Below are positions 1-13,518 of a DNA stretch of 64,000 nt, one piece after another; the first letter of the stretch is position 1; every line of letters starts with the position of its first letter. The position numbers were made by a program, and so were the translations under genes. Under the pieces are notes generated by a model. The model saw only the letters and a list, made by a program, of their open reading frames with translations. It did not search any database and was not told where the DNA came from. The stretch is from contig JAPPNN010000029.1 in NCBI GenBank assembly GCA_028873815.1, positions 1-64,000 on the forward strand, given 5' to 3'. The stretch is from Gemmatimonadota bacterium. Its GTDB lineage: Bacteria; Gemmatimonadota; Gemmatimonadetes; Longimicrobiales; Gaopeijiaceae.

Positions 1-55
1 GCAGCCCCCCGCCAGCCTCCGCAGGGGACTCACGGAGTGTGGCCCCAAGGGGTAC
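1..55. repeat. Diverged direct repeat, copy 1
   Basis: This stretch matches 1611-1665 in the same orientation. A 14-base core CACGGAGTGTGGCC (31-44 and 1641-1654) is identical, and GCCAGCC sits exactly 20 bases before it in both copies. The pair brackets the Mrr-type restriction gene. The role is unknown; it could be an old insertion boundary. Copy 1 begins at the window edge, so its true left end may lie outside. Confidence 0.5.
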
Positions 56-80
56 ACGGATCGCCGGAGGCTCGAATCCC

Positions 81-107
81 GGCAGGAAATCATCTAAAAT
101 CATACAG
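81..107 (-). repeat. 27-bp inverted-repeat partner of 20336-20362
   Basis: The reverse complement of this segment matches 20336-20362 at 24 of 27 positions, with three transitions. The distant copy lies just before the truncated recombinase at 20382. The pair may mark ends of one element or two copies of an attachment-like sequence. This is my reading of the bases only; no family was recognised. Confidence 0.5.
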
Positions 108-175
108 GACTGCATGATCCGCCATTTCCTGCTCTCGTGCTGGACCTCGCTGGACCGTGCCGAATGACCGGAAAA

Positions 176-198
176 CCGGAATCATTTGCCGGGAATTG
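176..198 (+). repeat. Recombinase-tail motif, diverged copy
   Basis: The segment contains GGAATCATT followed by CGGGAATT, the same pair of words found just after the recombinase genes at 5487-5510, 20833-20855 and 21832-21855. Its presence here suggests that another recombinase remnant may end just left of the window. It is the most diverged of the four copies. Confidence 0.4.
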
Positions 199-585
199 CC
201 GGGGCATCGCGAACGCATTTCCTGGCACGGGTTTTCGACCACCGAGGCGTCAAAGACCTTGCATTGACTACTCGCCGGACAGGCGGTTTTCATCCCCAAG
301 TCCCTTGCGGTGCCAATCCCGCCGGTCGAGGCACTTGCTCATAGAGACCTGCGAAGCTCCCGATCCGGTCGGCCGCGCCGATTGCTCGTGACGGAAGCAG
401 TCGAAATCCAACCCCGATGGAAGGGGCGGGCGAGCCCGCCCCGGAGATCGGGGGGACCGGCGGGCCGCAGCGCCGAACCAAGCGAAAGGCGTTATCCCGC
501 CGGTCTACACCGTGGAACTCCGCAAGGCTACATTTACCCCCACAGCTACTTTGCCGCATTCGAGTTCACGACAGGAGGCTGACCG
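199..585. other. Gene-free stretch before the Mrr-type gene
   Basis: I see no convincing gene here. The short reading frames on both strands overlap one another and lack ribosome sites or recognisable domains. The only clear signal is the ribosome site ACAGGAGG at the right end, serving the GTG start at 586. Confidence 0.5.
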
Positions 586-1449
586 GTGAAGGCCGCAGAG
601 ATGCCCACCTTTTTGGACTTGCTTTGGCCTACGCTGGAGGTGCTGAAGGAGAATGGCGGCTCGGCGTCGATCAAGGAACTCTTGGAACAGGTCACCCGAC
701 TCCTCGCCTTGCCGGATGAGGTTTCCGACCGGCTTCGCGGTGAAGGCCCGCAGACAGAAGTCGGCTACCGCCTCGCGTGGGCACGGACCAACCTCAAGTG
801 GGCCGGCGCTGTCGATAACACGGCCAAGGGAGTCTGGACGATCACTCCGCAGGGGCGAGCGATCCCTTCGGAGAAAAAGGTGCGGGATCTCGTCCGTGAG
901 GAGAGAAAGCGTCGCCGTGCGCAAAGAGACATCGCCACTGCGGCCGCGGAGCCTACGGATGACGATGGGTCGAAGGATCCTGAGCCTTCGAATGGAAGCG
1001 ACTGGGCGGAAGATCTGTTGGCCATCTTGCGTGAACTGACGCCTGATGCCTTCGAGCGTTTGTGTCAGCGGATTCTGAGGGAATCGGGCTTCACCAAGGT
1101 CGAGGTAACGGGCCGATCTGGTGATGGCGGTATCGACGGGGCCGGCGTGCTGAAGGTCAATCTCATTTCGTTTCACGTGCGATTCCAGTGCAAGCGATAC
1201 GCTGGTTCGGTGGGACCAGGCGAGATCCGAGACTTCCGGGGGGCATTGGGCGCTGGCGTGGACAAGGGCCTGTTCTTGACGACGGGGAGGTTCACGAGGG
1301 CCGCAGACGGCGAGGCGTTACGAGAGGGAGCGCAGGCAATCGACCTCATTGACGGACTGGCTCTTTGCGAGCTCCTTAGAAAGCTGAAGCTCGGGGTAAG
1401 CACGGAATCGGTGACCAGACCGCAACCGGAGTTCTTCGCCGGGCTTTGA
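586..1449 (+). CDS. mrr: Mrr-type restriction endonuclease
   Basis: The 287-aa product has the Mrr layout: an N-terminal winged-helix region (about 5-90), a charged linker (about 100-140) and a C-terminal Mrr_cat endonuclease domain (about 145-270). The PD-(D/E)xK-type site is visible as D184 in GDGGIDG and Q201-C-K203 in FQCKRY. The family cuts foreign, usually methylated, DNA in the cytoplasm. The GTG start at 586 is supported by ACAGGAGG eight bases upstream. No partner methylase is adjacent, as expected for a type IV enzyme. It is a single-gene unit between the direct repeats at 1-55 and 1611-1665. Confidence 0.88.
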   Translation: MKAAEMPTFLDLLWPTLEVLKENGGSASIKELLEQVTRLLALPDEVSDRLRGEGPQTEVGYRLAWARTNLKWAGAVDNTAKGVWTITPQGRAIPSEKKVRDLVREERKRRRAQRDIATAAAEPTDDDGSKDPEPSNGSDWAEDLLAILRELTPDAFERLCQRILRESGFTKVEVTGRSGDGGIDGAGVLKVNLISFHVRFQCKRYAGSVGPGEIRDFRGALGAGVDKGLFLTTGRFTRAADGEALREGAQAIDLIDGLALCELLRKLKLGVSTESVTRPQPEFFAGL

Positions 1450-2167
1450 CAACGGGGTGGAAGGTCCGGCGGCCACGCGCAACGCCCGACGAGGTGGCAG
1501 TCAATTTCCGACGCGGAGATCAAGTCCGACGCGGGACGGAGTGAGGAGCGAGACCCCTACCTCCACCTCCAAGAGGAAGGGTAAACTCAGGGGGTTCGAA
1601 GGGGGAGCGTAGCCACCCTCGCCAGCCCCACCGGGAGACACACGGAGTGTGGCCACGGGGGGTAGGCTGGCTTGTCGACGTTAGCGTGCGACAAGCCAGC
1701 CTTGGGGCGCCCTCCGAAACGCGTCTCCGGGCACCGCCCGGAACCGCGCCCTCCGCGCCGTCGCGGACAACCTCCCCGGCCTCGTGGTCGCCAGTCTCAC
1801 GGGCGACGAGGACGAGTCCGCCCGCCCTGACGATGGGAAAGGCGCTCTCGCCGACTGCCGCGTTCGACCCTACCCATACCCCTCGGAGAGCCGGGATCGT
1901 CGCTCTCAGGCGATTCCACGGCCCGCAGGTTACCCGAAGCTTTTGGAATGCACGGAAATGGCCTGCTGACCCCGTCGCGGAGCCGGAGGCTCGTCAAGTC
2001 TTCGGACAGGGCCTTGACGGCTCGCACGGCAGGGACAGGCTGCTTGTCTCGAAGCTCGCCCGCCAAGTAGCTTTCCCACTGCTCCATTGCCACCGGAACC
2101 TTGGAATGTACGTGGTCGGCAATGGGCTCTAACCCCCGCGTCGTCAGCCAACGATGGAAGGACCCGA
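1450..2167. other. Intergenic stretch with a repeat but no gene seen
   Basis: About 720 bases lie between the Mrr-type gene and the lipoprotein gene. Short overlapping frames are present but none has a ribosome site plus a protein-like composition. The right half of the direct-repeat pair lies at 1611-1665. Confidence 0.5.
1611..1665. repeat. Diverged direct repeat, copy 2
   Basis: This is the second copy of the repeat at 1-55, with the identical 14-base core at 1641-1654 and GCCAGCC at 1621-1627. Together the copies flank the Mrr-type gene at a distance of about 1.6 kb, which would suit a small mobile defence cassette. No transposase is present between them. Confidence 0.5.
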
Positions 2168-3391
2168 ATGAGGATCAAGCGTTGCCCGGCCACCGATGGC
2201 GCCACGGCCATTGCCGTCGCCGCCGTTGCGGCGTGCGGCGACGGGCCACCCGCCGCCCGCTCCTCGGCCGTGGTCACCGACAGCGCCGGCATCGAAATCG
2301 TCACCAGCGACCCGTGGACCACGGAGGCTCACTGCGCAATCGGCGACGAGCCTATCCTCTCGATCGGCACCCGCGAAGGGGATGCTCCTCACATATTCTA
2401 TCAGGTGCGCGCCGCCGCACGCCTCTCCGATGGGTCCGTCGCGGTCGTGGATGGCTCCAGCCGAGAAGTCCGCGTGTTCGATGAGACCGGTGCGCACCTC
2501 GTCTCCATGGGTGGTCGTGGCGAAGGACCCGGTGAATTCGGCAGCCCTTGGCTCCTATGGGTCCTGCCGGGTGACACCCTCTGGGTGGGCGACTACCTGC
2601 CTTGGCGCTTCAACATCTTTTCTGCGGACGGGGTATTCATCCGCTCCTTGACTCCGGACGATTTTGCCCTGCACACCCTCATCCCTCCTGGCGGCGTGCT
2701 CGACGGCGGCTCCTCCGTGAATGTGACGCAGGAGACCGGCGGAGCGGGTGGCGATTTCGCCACTCCGGTGAACTTCCTGGTGATCGCACATGGCCCCGAT
2801 GGTTCGGTTCTCGATACGCTTGCGACCCTGCCGGGAGTGCGTCTCGGTTCGTTGCCCGGATTCGCCGGGTTCGTCGAGCCACTGTTCGAGGCGTCTTCGC
2901 TGGTGACCGCCCGTTCGACCACCGTCGCGATGACCACCGCGCGGGAACCGGAAGTTCGGATTCTGGACGACGCGTTCCGGCTGCGCCGCATCATACGCTG
3001 GTCGGATCCGGACAGAGAGGTGACCGGCGCACACCTACAGGCGGCTCACGAGGACTACATCGCCCAGCATGGCGGTCCTGGAAGCTCAGGCTGGAGCGCG
3101 GGGCACGAGGCTGCCATCAGCGGCAATCGACCCGTGGCCGAGGTCTTTCCCACCGCTTCGGATCTCATGATCGGGAGTGACGGGCGCCTGTGGCTGAAGC
3201 GTTACACGAGGCCCCGCGAAGAACCGTCTTGGATGGCCTTTCAGGCGGGCGGGGATTTCTACTGCCATTTCCGTCCCGGCTTGGAATTGACGCCGCTGGA
3301 ACTCGGGGCCAATTACCTGCTTGCCCTGCGCCACGACGACTTGGGGGTGGAACGGGTCGTGATGTACGACCTGACACGGAACTCCAGCTGA
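2168..3391 (+). CDS. Secreted 6-bladed beta-propeller lipoprotein
   Basis: The 407-aa product starts at ATG 2168, preceded by GGAAGGA; the longer TTG frame from 2087 lacks a signal. A short signal peptide ends in VAAC, giving a lipidation Cys at residue 23. The body has propeller-like repeats such as DGSVAVVDGSSREVRVFDETG and GRGEGPGEFG, typical of 6-bladed NHL-like lipoproteins common in Gemmatimonadota. The likely role is cell-surface ligand or protein binding; no enzyme motif is visible. It stands alone between two intergenic stretches, so context says little. Confidence 0.75.
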   Translation: MRIKRCPATDGATAIAVAAVAACGDGPPAARSSAVVTDSAGIEIVTSDPWTTEAHCAIGDEPILSIGTREGDAPHIFYQVRAAARLSDGSVAVVDGSSREVRVFDETGAHLVSMGGRGEGPGEFGSPWLLWVLPGDTLWVGDYLPWRFNIFSADGVFIRSLTPDDFALHTLIPPGGVLDGGSSVNVTQETGGAGGDFATPVNFLVIAHGPDGSVLDTLATLPGVRLGSLPGFAGFVEPLFEASSLVTARSTTVAMTTAREPEVRILDDAFRLRRIIRWSDPDREVTGAHLQAAHEDYIAQHGGPGSSGWSAGHEAAISGNRPVAEVFPTASDLMIGSDGRLWLKRYTRPREEPSWMAFQAGGDFYCHFRPGLELTPLELGANYLLALRHDDLGVERVVMYDLTRNSS

Positions 3392-4314
3392 ACCCCCGCT
3401 GTCCCATCGACAAGCGGAGAATGCACCCCCGTCCTTCCCTCGCCCGCGGGCATCCCATTCCGTCCGGCGAAATCGCCCTCATTTCTGCATATCAGAAGCG
3501 ATCCACGATTCCCTGCCTTGATTCGCGCCATTCTCAACCTGACGGCCCGCAGACTGCCCGAAATGCCCCGGTGGTCGCCCGGAAACGGCTTTCGAACCCT
3601 CACGGCTCGACGACCCAGCCATTCGCCTGTGCACGCACCCGTCCGACGCGGGATCGAGCGCTTCGAGAACATCCTCCGGGGCATGGACGACGGTGCGGCG
3701 GAGGACGGCCTCAACCGCCGTCTCCGCCGCCTCGTCGAGATGAGGATGCGCTTCGGATCGGCCCGTCCCGAAGGGATGATCGACGGTGTGTTTCGAGCCG
3801 CGTGTCCGCATCCCGGATTCGAGCGCCGTTTGGTGGAGCCCGTTGCCGATCCGGACGTGCGCATTTGACATCGGGGGGCTTGTGCAGGGAAAATCGCGCT
3901 CGGGCGTGCGAACCGGGAACTCCGCAAGTCGCCGGACGGCTTGGGGTTGGGCCACGGCCTACGGATCGCCGGTGCCGATCCGGCTCTCCGGACCGTGGAC
4001 GGGAGCGACCCGTCCCTTCGGGATGCCCGGTGCGGCATCGGGGCGGTTCGGCATGTGCAGGCCCATGCCACCCTCCCCGCCGGGTCGCTCCCTGACCAGC
4101 AATCCGTCCCGGAAGGGGTGGCGAGCGCCGCTTCGAGGCGGTGGAGAACCCGTTGGCCAGCCTGCCGGACGTTGGCCAGTTCGGCATCGCCGGGCAAGGC
4201 CCGGGACGCGGGGGTCGCGGGATGGCGGGCAGTCGGGCTGGCGGAGAAGCCTAGCCTCCGCGAGCTTTCGGGCAGGCGGATCGTGCAGTCCATCGAATCG
4301 AGAGGAATCGAACG
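3392..4314. other. Gene-free stretch before the recombinase
   Basis: About 920 bases have no convincing gene. A frame at 3518-3868 has a protein-like end (about 60 residues rich in R, E and D), and a second frame follows from 3941, so decayed coding sequence is possible. I recognise no domain. The right end carries the ribosome site AGAGGAA for the recombinase. Confidence 0.45.
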
Positions 4315-5475
4315 ATGGCACGCACGAAACGAAATCGGCGCTCGTACAGCGCCGGAGAATGGGGCCGGAACCGGGTGAGGATCTTCCCGGACCCGAAGAC
4401 CGGCCTGTACCAGATGGAGTGGCGAGAGAACGGGCGAAGGCGTACCCGTTCGCTCGGGCACCGGGATTGGACCCGAGCGAAGAAGCAGGCGGACGAGTTC
4501 GCCGCAGGGTTCGCGAGCCCGGACCTGAACGGCAAGGCGGAAGCCGAGCCCGAGCCGCTCACGCTGGGCTCGCTCTTTGACATCTACGGTGAAGAGGTCA
4601 CCCCGACGAAGGGGAAGCGGACCCGCGAACGCGACAGGGTCGCGACCGCGATGTTCCTCAAGTTCTTCGGACGGGACCGGGACCCCGCCACCTTTTCCCA
4701 GCGCGATTGGGACCGATTCATCCAAGCGCGGCGGGCGGGCAGGGCTGGCCTGTCGGGCCAGCCGGTGGGCAACCGGACGATCGAGTGGGACCTGACGTTC
4801 CTCGTGGCGGTCTTCAACTGGGCCGAGAGGTCGAAGGACGAGCAGGGCCGCCCGCTCCTCGACAGGAACCCGCTGAAGGGCTTGAGGAAGCCCAGGGAGA
4901 AGAACCCCGCCCGGGTCGTCCTCACCGAGGAGGAGTACCAAGCGCTGCTCGGGGTATCCCGGCAGGTCGATTGGCGGTTCCATGTCGCGCTCGTGCTCGC
5001 CCACGAGACCGGGCACCGAATCGGGGCCATCCGCAACCTGAGGTGGCCGGATATCGACTTCGAGGGCCGCGAGGTGCGGTGGCGGGCGGAACACGAAAAG
5101 ACCGGATATGAGCACGTTACTCCGCTTACCGACGAGGCCCTCGCCGCCTTGGAAGAGGCGCGGCGAATGGGCGACGGGAGTGGTAATGCTCCGGTGCTGC
5201 CCTCGTCGAGGGAAGCGACGCGGTGCGTGCATCGTGTTTCCGCCTTTCAGTGGTGGAAGAAGGCCCAGACGCTCGCGGGACTGGAACCCAAGCCCCGGCG
5301 CGGCTGGCACTCGCTGAGGCGAAAGTTCGCCAGCGACCTGATGGACCTTCCGCTCAAGGTCCTCTGTGAGCTTGGCGGGTGGAAGGATGCCCAGACGGTG
5401 CTCAGGTGCTACCAGAGGCCGGACCCCGGACAACTCAGGACGGCGCTGGAAGGCCGCAGAAGGGTTCGCGGCTGA
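4315..5475 (+). CDS. Tyrosine recombinase (integrase), intact
   Basis: The 386-aa protein has an N-terminal arm-binding region (1-80), a core-binding SAM-like domain (about 85-185) and a catalytic domain. Catalytic residues are visible: R235 in HETGHRIGAIR, H332-S-L-R335 in HSLRRK, W356 in LGGWK and Y366 in RCYQ. The family cuts and joins attachment sites in integrative elements. ATG 4315 follows AGAGGAA at good spacing. Two truncated relatives lie at 20382-20819 and 20912-21832, and all three share a tail motif. This is the only full-length copy and could drive the island's mobility. Confidence 0.93.
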   Translation: MARTKRNRRSYSAGEWGRNRVRIFPDPKTGLYQMEWRENGRRRTRSLGHRDWTRAKKQADEFAAGFASPDLNGKAEAEPEPLTLGSLFDIYGEEVTPTKGKRTRERDRVATAMFLKFFGRDRDPATFSQRDWDRFIQARRAGRAGLSGQPVGNRTIEWDLTFLVAVFNWAERSKDEQGRPLLDRNPLKGLRKPREKNPARVVLTEEEYQALLGVSRQVDWRFHVALVLAHETGHRIGAIRNLRWPDIDFEGREVRWRAEHEKTGYEHVTPLTDEALAALEEARRMGDGSGNAPVLPSSREATRCVHRVSAFQWWKKAQTLAGLEPKPRRGWHSLRRKFASDLMDLPLKVLCELGGWKDAQTVLRCYQRPDPGQLRTALEGRRRVRG

Positions 5476-6124
5476 AATCCCGACCAGCGGGAATCATTCG
5501 GCGGGAATTCGCTCCACGAAACTCCCAAGTTCCGCGTTTGCAAGCATTTGCAAGTTCCATGCATCTTGCGGGGTACGCTGGCTTAGCAACGAAACGGGCG
5601 TCAGAGAAGCCCGTGGGGACCGCGTCCGCGACCCGGCGACCGCCACCGGTGCGGTGGCGGAGCACCACCGCGAGTGCCTCGGGGAACCCGTTCAGCCGGA
5701 CCTCGCGAAGTGCGGTCGGCGGTGGGACGGAGCCCAGCGATGCCGGATCTGCCATGCACTCCGGAAGCCGGAGTGGAGAATGACCCCGCCAGCGCCGATG
5801 TCGCTGGACACGGGCACCGGTTCCGCCTTGGGGTGGATCAATCTGGCTACTTGCGACTCCTCCGGTGCTTCGACTCGTTCGCTCGGGCTGCTCTTCACAC
5901 TTCGGTGACCCGAAGGGCGGTACTCTACGGATCCGCCCGCAAAGAGGTTTCATTACCGTCTTCGACCTTGTTGGGGACCATATGGGCCAGCACCCCTTCA
6001 ACGACCGCGAACGGATGTCCACGGCTTCTAGGCCAGTCCCCGGAAGATGCACGGCCACCCGTCGCATGCCATATTTCTGGCGCTCCCGATCCACGCCGAC
6101 GAACGAACAAGGACATTGACGAAG
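5476..6124. other. Recombinase 3' flank, no gene seen
   Basis: About 650 bases separate the recombinase from hsdM. The stretch holds the tail motif at 5487-5510 and a direct repeat TTTGCAAG-CA-TTTGCAAG at 5537-5554, which could be recombinase arm sites. Reading frames here overlap and lack starts. The hsdM promoter should lie in the right part but I cannot place it. Confidence 0.45.
5487..5510 (+). repeat. Recombinase-tail motif, copy after the intact integrase
   Basis: Two GCGGGAAT-type words lie 14 bases apart, start to start, 11 bases after the recombinase stop. The same arrangement follows both truncated recombinases (20833-20855, 21832-21855) and appears in weaker form at 176-198. A conserved non-coding word just downstream of a recombinase gene is a reasonable candidate for part of an attachment site; this is inference. 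Confidence 0.55.
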
Positions 6125-7726
6125 GTGGCCACCAAGCGGACCAACGGCGAAGCCACAACCGGCTACGAGGCCGAGTTGTGGGCGATGGCCGACGCGCTCC
6201 GCGGCTCGATGGACGCCGCAGAGTACAAGCATGTCGTGCTTGGACTCGTCTTCCTGAAGTACATCTCCGACGCCTTCGAGGAGCGCCACGCAACGGTGCA
6301 CGCCGAGTGGGGAGAAGAGGCCGCCGAGGACCGCGACGAGTACATCGCCGAGAATATCTTCTGGGTGCCAGCGGAGGCTCGCTGGGAGCGCCTGAAGGCC
6401 GAGGCGCGGCAGCCGACCATCGGCCAGATCGTGGATCGGGCCATGGCCGCCATCGAGCGCGACAATCCGGCGCTCAAGGAGGTGCTTCCCAAGGACTACG
6501 CACGGCCCGCGCTGGACAAGCAGCGTTTGGGCCAGTTGATCGACATGGTGGGCAACATCCGCGTCGGGGACGCCGAAGCCCGCTCCACGGACGTGCTTGG
6601 GCGCGTGTACGAGTACTTCCTCTCGCAGTTCGCGAGCGCCGAGGGGAAGAGGGGCGGCGAGTTCTACACCCCGCGCTGCGTCGTCAGGCTGCTCGTCGAG
6701 ATGCTGGAGCCCTACCGGGGGCGGGTCTACGACCCCTGCTGCGGCTCATCGGGCATGTTCGTGCAGTCGGTCGAGTTCATCCGCGCCCACGCCACCGGCA
6801 ACGCCAACGGGGGCAAGGCGCGCGGCGACATCTCGATCTACGGGCAGGAGTCCAACTACACGACATGGCGGCTCGCCAAAATGAACCTGGCGATACGCGG
6901 GATCGGCGGGCAGATCGCCCACGGAGACAGCTTTCACAACGACCGCCATCCGGACCTGAAGGCCGACTTCATCCTCGCCAACCCTCCGTTCAACGTCTCG
7001 GACTGGGGGGGCGAGCGGCTGGCCGAGGACAAGCGTTGGCGCTATGGCCTGCCGCCGAAGGGAAACGCGAACTTCGCCTGGGTGCAGCACATGGTCCATC
7101 ATCTCGCTCCCAGGGGGATCGCCGGATTCGTGCTGGCCAACGGGTCGATGTCGTCGAGCCAGTCCGGCGAGGGCGAGATCCGGAGGAACCTGATCGAGGC
7201 TGGTCTCGTGGACTGCATGGTTGCGCTGCCGGGCCAGCTCTTCTACTCGACCCAGATTCCTGCCTGCCTCTGGTTCTTGGCGCGCGGGCGCGATCGGCGC
7301 GGAGAGATCCTCTTCATCGACGCGAGGAAGCTCGGTCGCATGGTGGACCGGACGCACCGCGAACTGACCGGCGAGGAGATCGGCCGGATTGCGGGAACCT
7401 ATCATGCGTGGAGGATTCACGAGAACGGCTACTCGGATGTGCCCGGTTTCTGCAAGAGCGCGCCGCTGGACGAGGTCCGCAAGCACGGCCGCGTCCTTAC
7501 GCCGGGCCGGTATGTCGGGGTGGAACCCCAGGAGGATGATGGCGAGCCGTTCGAGGAGAAGATGATGCGGTTGACCGCTGAACTACGTGAGCAGCAGGCC
7601 GAAAGCGCACGGCTTGATGCGTTGATTGGTCAGAATCTGGAGGCGCTGGGATTCGGGCTGGCGGCGAACAGTGAAGCCACGGAACTTGGCGGCAAGCGTA
7701 GATCGGCAACGACGGAGCGACCGTGA
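6125..7726 (+). CDS. hsdM: Type I restriction-modification DNA methyltransferase (HsdM)
   Basis: The 533-aa protein is an N6-adenine methyltransferase of type I systems. An N-terminal HsdM_N helical region (about 10-150, with [20 protein letters not shown]) precedes the catalytic domain with motif [11 protein letters not shown] and motif IV NPPFN. It would methylate the target sequence with HsdS and form the R2M2S complex with HsdR. GTG 6125 lies 11 bases after AAGGA; TTG 6116 and an ATG at 6047 are alternatives. It opens an operon with overlapping genes: small membrane protein, HEPN, NTase-HsdS, HsdR. Confidence 0.93.
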   Translation: MATKRTNGEATTGYEAELWAMADALRGSMDAAEYKHVVLGLVFLKYISDAFEERHATVHAEWGEEAAEDRDEYIAENIFWVPAEARWERLKAEARQPTIGQIVDRAMAAIERDNPALKEVLPKDYARPALDKQRLGQLIDMVGNIRVGDAEARSTDVLGRVYEYFLSQFASAEGKRGGEFYTPRCVVRLLVEMLEPYRGRVYDPCCGSSGMFVQSVEFIRAHATGNANGGKARGDISIYGQESNYTTWRLAKMNLAIRGIGGQIAHGDSFHNDRHPDLKADFILANPPFNVSDWGGERLAEDKRWRYGLPPKGNANFAWVQHMVHHLAPRGIAGFVLANGSMSSSQSGEGEIRRNLIEAGLVDCMVALPGQLFYSTQIPACLWFLARGRDRRGEILFIDARKLGRMVDRTHRELTGEEIGRIAGTYHAWRIHENGYSDVPGFCKSAPLDEVRKHGRVLTPGRYVGVEPQEDDGEPFEEKMMRLTAELREQQAESARLDALIGQNLEALGFGLAANSEATELGGKRRSATTERP

Positions 7727-7968
7727 TGTGTCTCTGGGCGGGGATTTTCAATACACTGGGTCTTGCTCTAGACATCATTGGTGTCGTGCTCCTGTTTCAT
7801 TTTGGTTTGCCACCGGACGTGAATCGTGACGGTGCCGTGGGATGGACGCTGGGCACAGATGAAGCCGAGGCTCAGAAGGCTCGGCGATATGCCCGGAGGT
7901 CTTGGACGGCACTTCATCTGATCGTCACCGGGTTTGCCCTTCAGATCGTCGGCACTTGGATGAGGTAA
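7723..7968 (+). CDS. Small two-helix membrane protein inside the RM operon
   Basis: The 81-aa product starts at GTG 7723, which overlaps the hsdM stop by four bases, so translation is probably coupled. Two hydrophobic segments are visible, at about residues 5-27 ([18 protein letters not shown]) and 62-78 ([16 protein letters not shown]), joined by a charged loop. I do not recognise a family. Its placement between hsdM and the HEPN gene suggests a role linked to the RM locus, but a passenger gene cannot be excluded. About 180 bases without a clear gene separate it from the HEPN gene. Confidence 0.65.
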   Translation: MMCLWAGIFNTLGLALDIIGVVLLFHFGLPPDVNRDGAVGWTLGTDEAEAQKARRYARRSWTALHLIVTGFALQIVGTWMR

Positions 7969-8146
7969 TGGCTCCCGCATCGCGAGAAGCGGAGGAACGA
8001 ATGCATGAGCGAGAACACTCCAGCGGTTCGGTTGGTATCGGGGATCCAGCCGGAATTGCCATGGCCGATCCGCAGCTCGGCAGTTCTCGCCTGAGAGGCG
8101 CAGTCGGCCAGTCCCAGAAAGCGCCGGGATTCCGGAGGCAGGGACC

Positions 8147-8560
8147 GTGAGCAATGCAGACGAACAGCGCTGGCAGCAGCGGCTCGACACTTTCGGGACA
8201 GCCCTCGTGCAACTCACGAATGCTTGTGACCGCGAATGGTACGACTACTTGGAACTTGCCGGGCTGATCAAGACGTTCGAGTTCAGTTTCGAGTTATCCT
8301 GGAAGGTGCTCAAGGATCTCCTTTTCTATGAGGGCCACGACGTGAAGGCCCCACGTGCGGTGATCCGCAAGAGCTTCGAGGTGGACTACATCGACGAGAG
8401 CGACTGCGAGACCCTGCTCGACGCACTAGACCAGCGGAACATCTTGAGCCATGCCTACTTGCTCGATGTGGCACAGGAGGCAGAGACGCTGATCAAGAAT
8501 CGCTACCACCCGGTCCTACTACGACTCCACCGGACTCTAGACGCCAGACGAACGCGATGA
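8147..8560 (+). CDS. HEPN protein, HI0074-type nucleotidyltransferase partner
   Basis: The 137-aa all-helical protein matches the HI0074 'nucleotidyltransferase substrate-binding' family, with the typical FEFSFELSWKVLKDLL segment. It carries the HEPN signature R97-x4-H102 (RNILSH), the catalytic motif of HEPN RNase toxins. In HepT/MntA-like modules the NTase AMPylates and silences the HEPN toxin. The GTG start at 8147 has GGAGG upstream. The stop overlaps the next gene's ATG (ATGA), and that gene begins with the matching NTase domain, so the two form a pair embedded in the RM operon. Confidence 0.85.
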   Translation: MSNADEQRWQQRLDTFGTALVQLTNACDREWYDYLELAGLIKTFEFSFELSWKVLKDLLFYEGHDVKAPRAVIRKSFEVDYIDESDCETLLDALDQRNILSHAYLLDVAQEAETLIKNRYHPVLLRLHRTLDARRTR

Positions 8561-10205
8561 CGGACGGTCTCAAGGACGTGCATCGTGAGGCGATCATCGC
8601 CGTGATCGCGGCCAATGACCGCGTGGAACGCGCCGTGCTGTTTGGATCAAGGGCAACCGGCACGAACACCGTGACGTCTGACGTGGACATCGCGCTTTTC
8701 GGCGACCGGCTGACGTTGACGGATCGGGCGCGTCTGTCTGCCGTGATCGCCGAGATACCGATGGCGCAGTCGGTGGATTTGCTGCTGTACAACTCGATAC
8801 GTAACCGGACGCTACGGGAACGTATTCGAGAAGACGGCATCGAGTGGTTCCGCCGCCGGAGCGGCTTCGAGGCCAAACAGCACCTAGACGACGAGGAAAA
8901 TGGCATTACGAGCAGAACGGAACGAGGACGTAACGATCGGTGGCCCACCGTCCAGCTTGGTGAGGTTGTGGACTTGCTGTCCGGCTTCCCGTTCAGGAGT
9001 GGTGATTACGTGAGTGATCCCGAAGCACCACGTCTACTCCGAGGGGCCAACATCGCCCAAGGCTATCTTCGGTGGGATGAGGCCAAGCGATGGCCACAAG
9101 AAGCTGCTGAGCACTTGACCCGTTATTGGCTCCGCCAAGGCGATGTGGTCATTGCAATGGATCGTCCGTGGATCGAAGCAGGCCTGAAATCGGCCTCGGT
9201 CAGAGAAACTGACATCCCTGCCTTACTCGTACAACGAGTGGCTAGATTGCGAGGCCGGGATCAGCTTGACACCCGATTCTTACGCTATGTGATAGGCTGT
9301 CATGACTTTAGCCAATATGTCCTTTCGGTACAGACTGGCACTGCCGTCCCGCACATAAGCGCTCAGCAAATCAAGGAATTTGAGTTTCCGCTGCCCCAGA
9401 TCCATGAGCAGCGCGCGATCGCCCACGTTCTAGGCACGTTGGACGACAAGATCGAGTTGAACCGCCGGATGAGCGAGACGCTGGAGGCGATGGCCCGGGC
9501 GCTGTTCAAGTCGTGGTTCGTCGATTTCGATCCGGTCCGTGCGAAGATGGCGGGCCGGGACACGGGCTTGCCGCGAGGCATCGCCGACCTGTTCCCCGAC
9601 CGGATGGTGGACTCCGAGGTTGGGGAGATACCGGAGGGGTGGGAGGCGGCGACGCTGGCTACGGCAATTGAAATCTACGACCGCAAGCGAATTCCGCTCA
9701 ACAAGCGTCAGCGATCCAAAAGGCAGGGGCCGTATCCGTACTATGGCGCAGCTGGCATCATGGATTACGTCGACGACTACCTGTTTGATGGAGTCCACAT
9801 TCTGACGGGCGAAGATGGCTCGGTAGTTGACGCTCACGGCTACCCGATTGTCCAGTACGTTTGGGGCAAATTCTGGGTCAATAATCACGCACACGTTATC
9901 AAGGGGAGCGCAATCAGCGAGGAGCACCTCTACCTAGTGCTAAAGCAAACCAATATCACGGCTTTCGTGACCGGCGCCGTTCAACCCAAGCTCAACCAGA
10001 GGAACTTGAAAGCGATTCCTCTAGTAGTGCCAGCCGGCTCCACATGTCGAATCTTCTCTCGTTTGGTTGCTCCTCTCTTCGCCAAGTTGCGGCTCAACGG
10101 CGACGAGTGCTTGCTACTGGCCGTACTCCGCGACACGCTACTCCCCAAGCTGATGTCGGGTGAGATCCGCGTACCGGAAGCCGAGAGGTTGGTAGCATCC
10201 CTCCC

Positions 10206-10209
<4 letters not shown>
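8557..10209 (+). CDS. hsdS: MNT-type nucleotidyltransferase fused to HsdS
   Basis: Residues 1-105 form a minimal nucleotidyltransferase with G30-S31, D42-V-D44 and a third Asp at D74. Residues 129-550 are a type I specificity subunit: first target-recognition domain from [12 protein letters not shown], a central conserved helix ([20 protein letters not shown]), second recognition domain from about 360, and a C-terminal conserved region. The NTase should neutralise the HEPN partner upstream; HsdS sets DNA specificity. An out-of-frame ATG at 8900 with GAGGA in front could be a former hsdS start, so the fusion may have arisen by an indel near 8900-8940. The stop overlaps hsdR. Confidence 0.85.
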
Positions 10210-13358
<3,149 letters not shown>

Positions 13359-13518
13359 CACCAAGTCGGATCGGGCCACATCAGAGCCCCCTCAACTGCC
13401 ACGCTCGGCCTCCTTTGCCGTTGAGTCTACGATCCCCGCGAACACGTCAGCCGGGATTCCTCACACCCCTTCCGGCCCCGCCCACTCTGTCATCAAGAAA
13501 GGAGCGCTGCTCCAGCCC

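Noticed and set aside
55-86. tRNA-like word GGCTCGAATCCCGG
   Set aside because: It resembles a T-loop, but I could not build an acceptor stem, D-arm or anticodon arm around it.
3313-5433. Open frame of about 700 codons on the minus strand
   Set aside because: It runs antisense to the lipoprotein end and the recombinase, has no domain, and owes its length to GC-rich codon bias on the other strand.
5674-7539. Plus-strand frame of about 620 codons over hsdM
   Set aside because: It is a shifted frame of hsdM with Arg/Gly-rich translation; hsdM itself has all the motifs.
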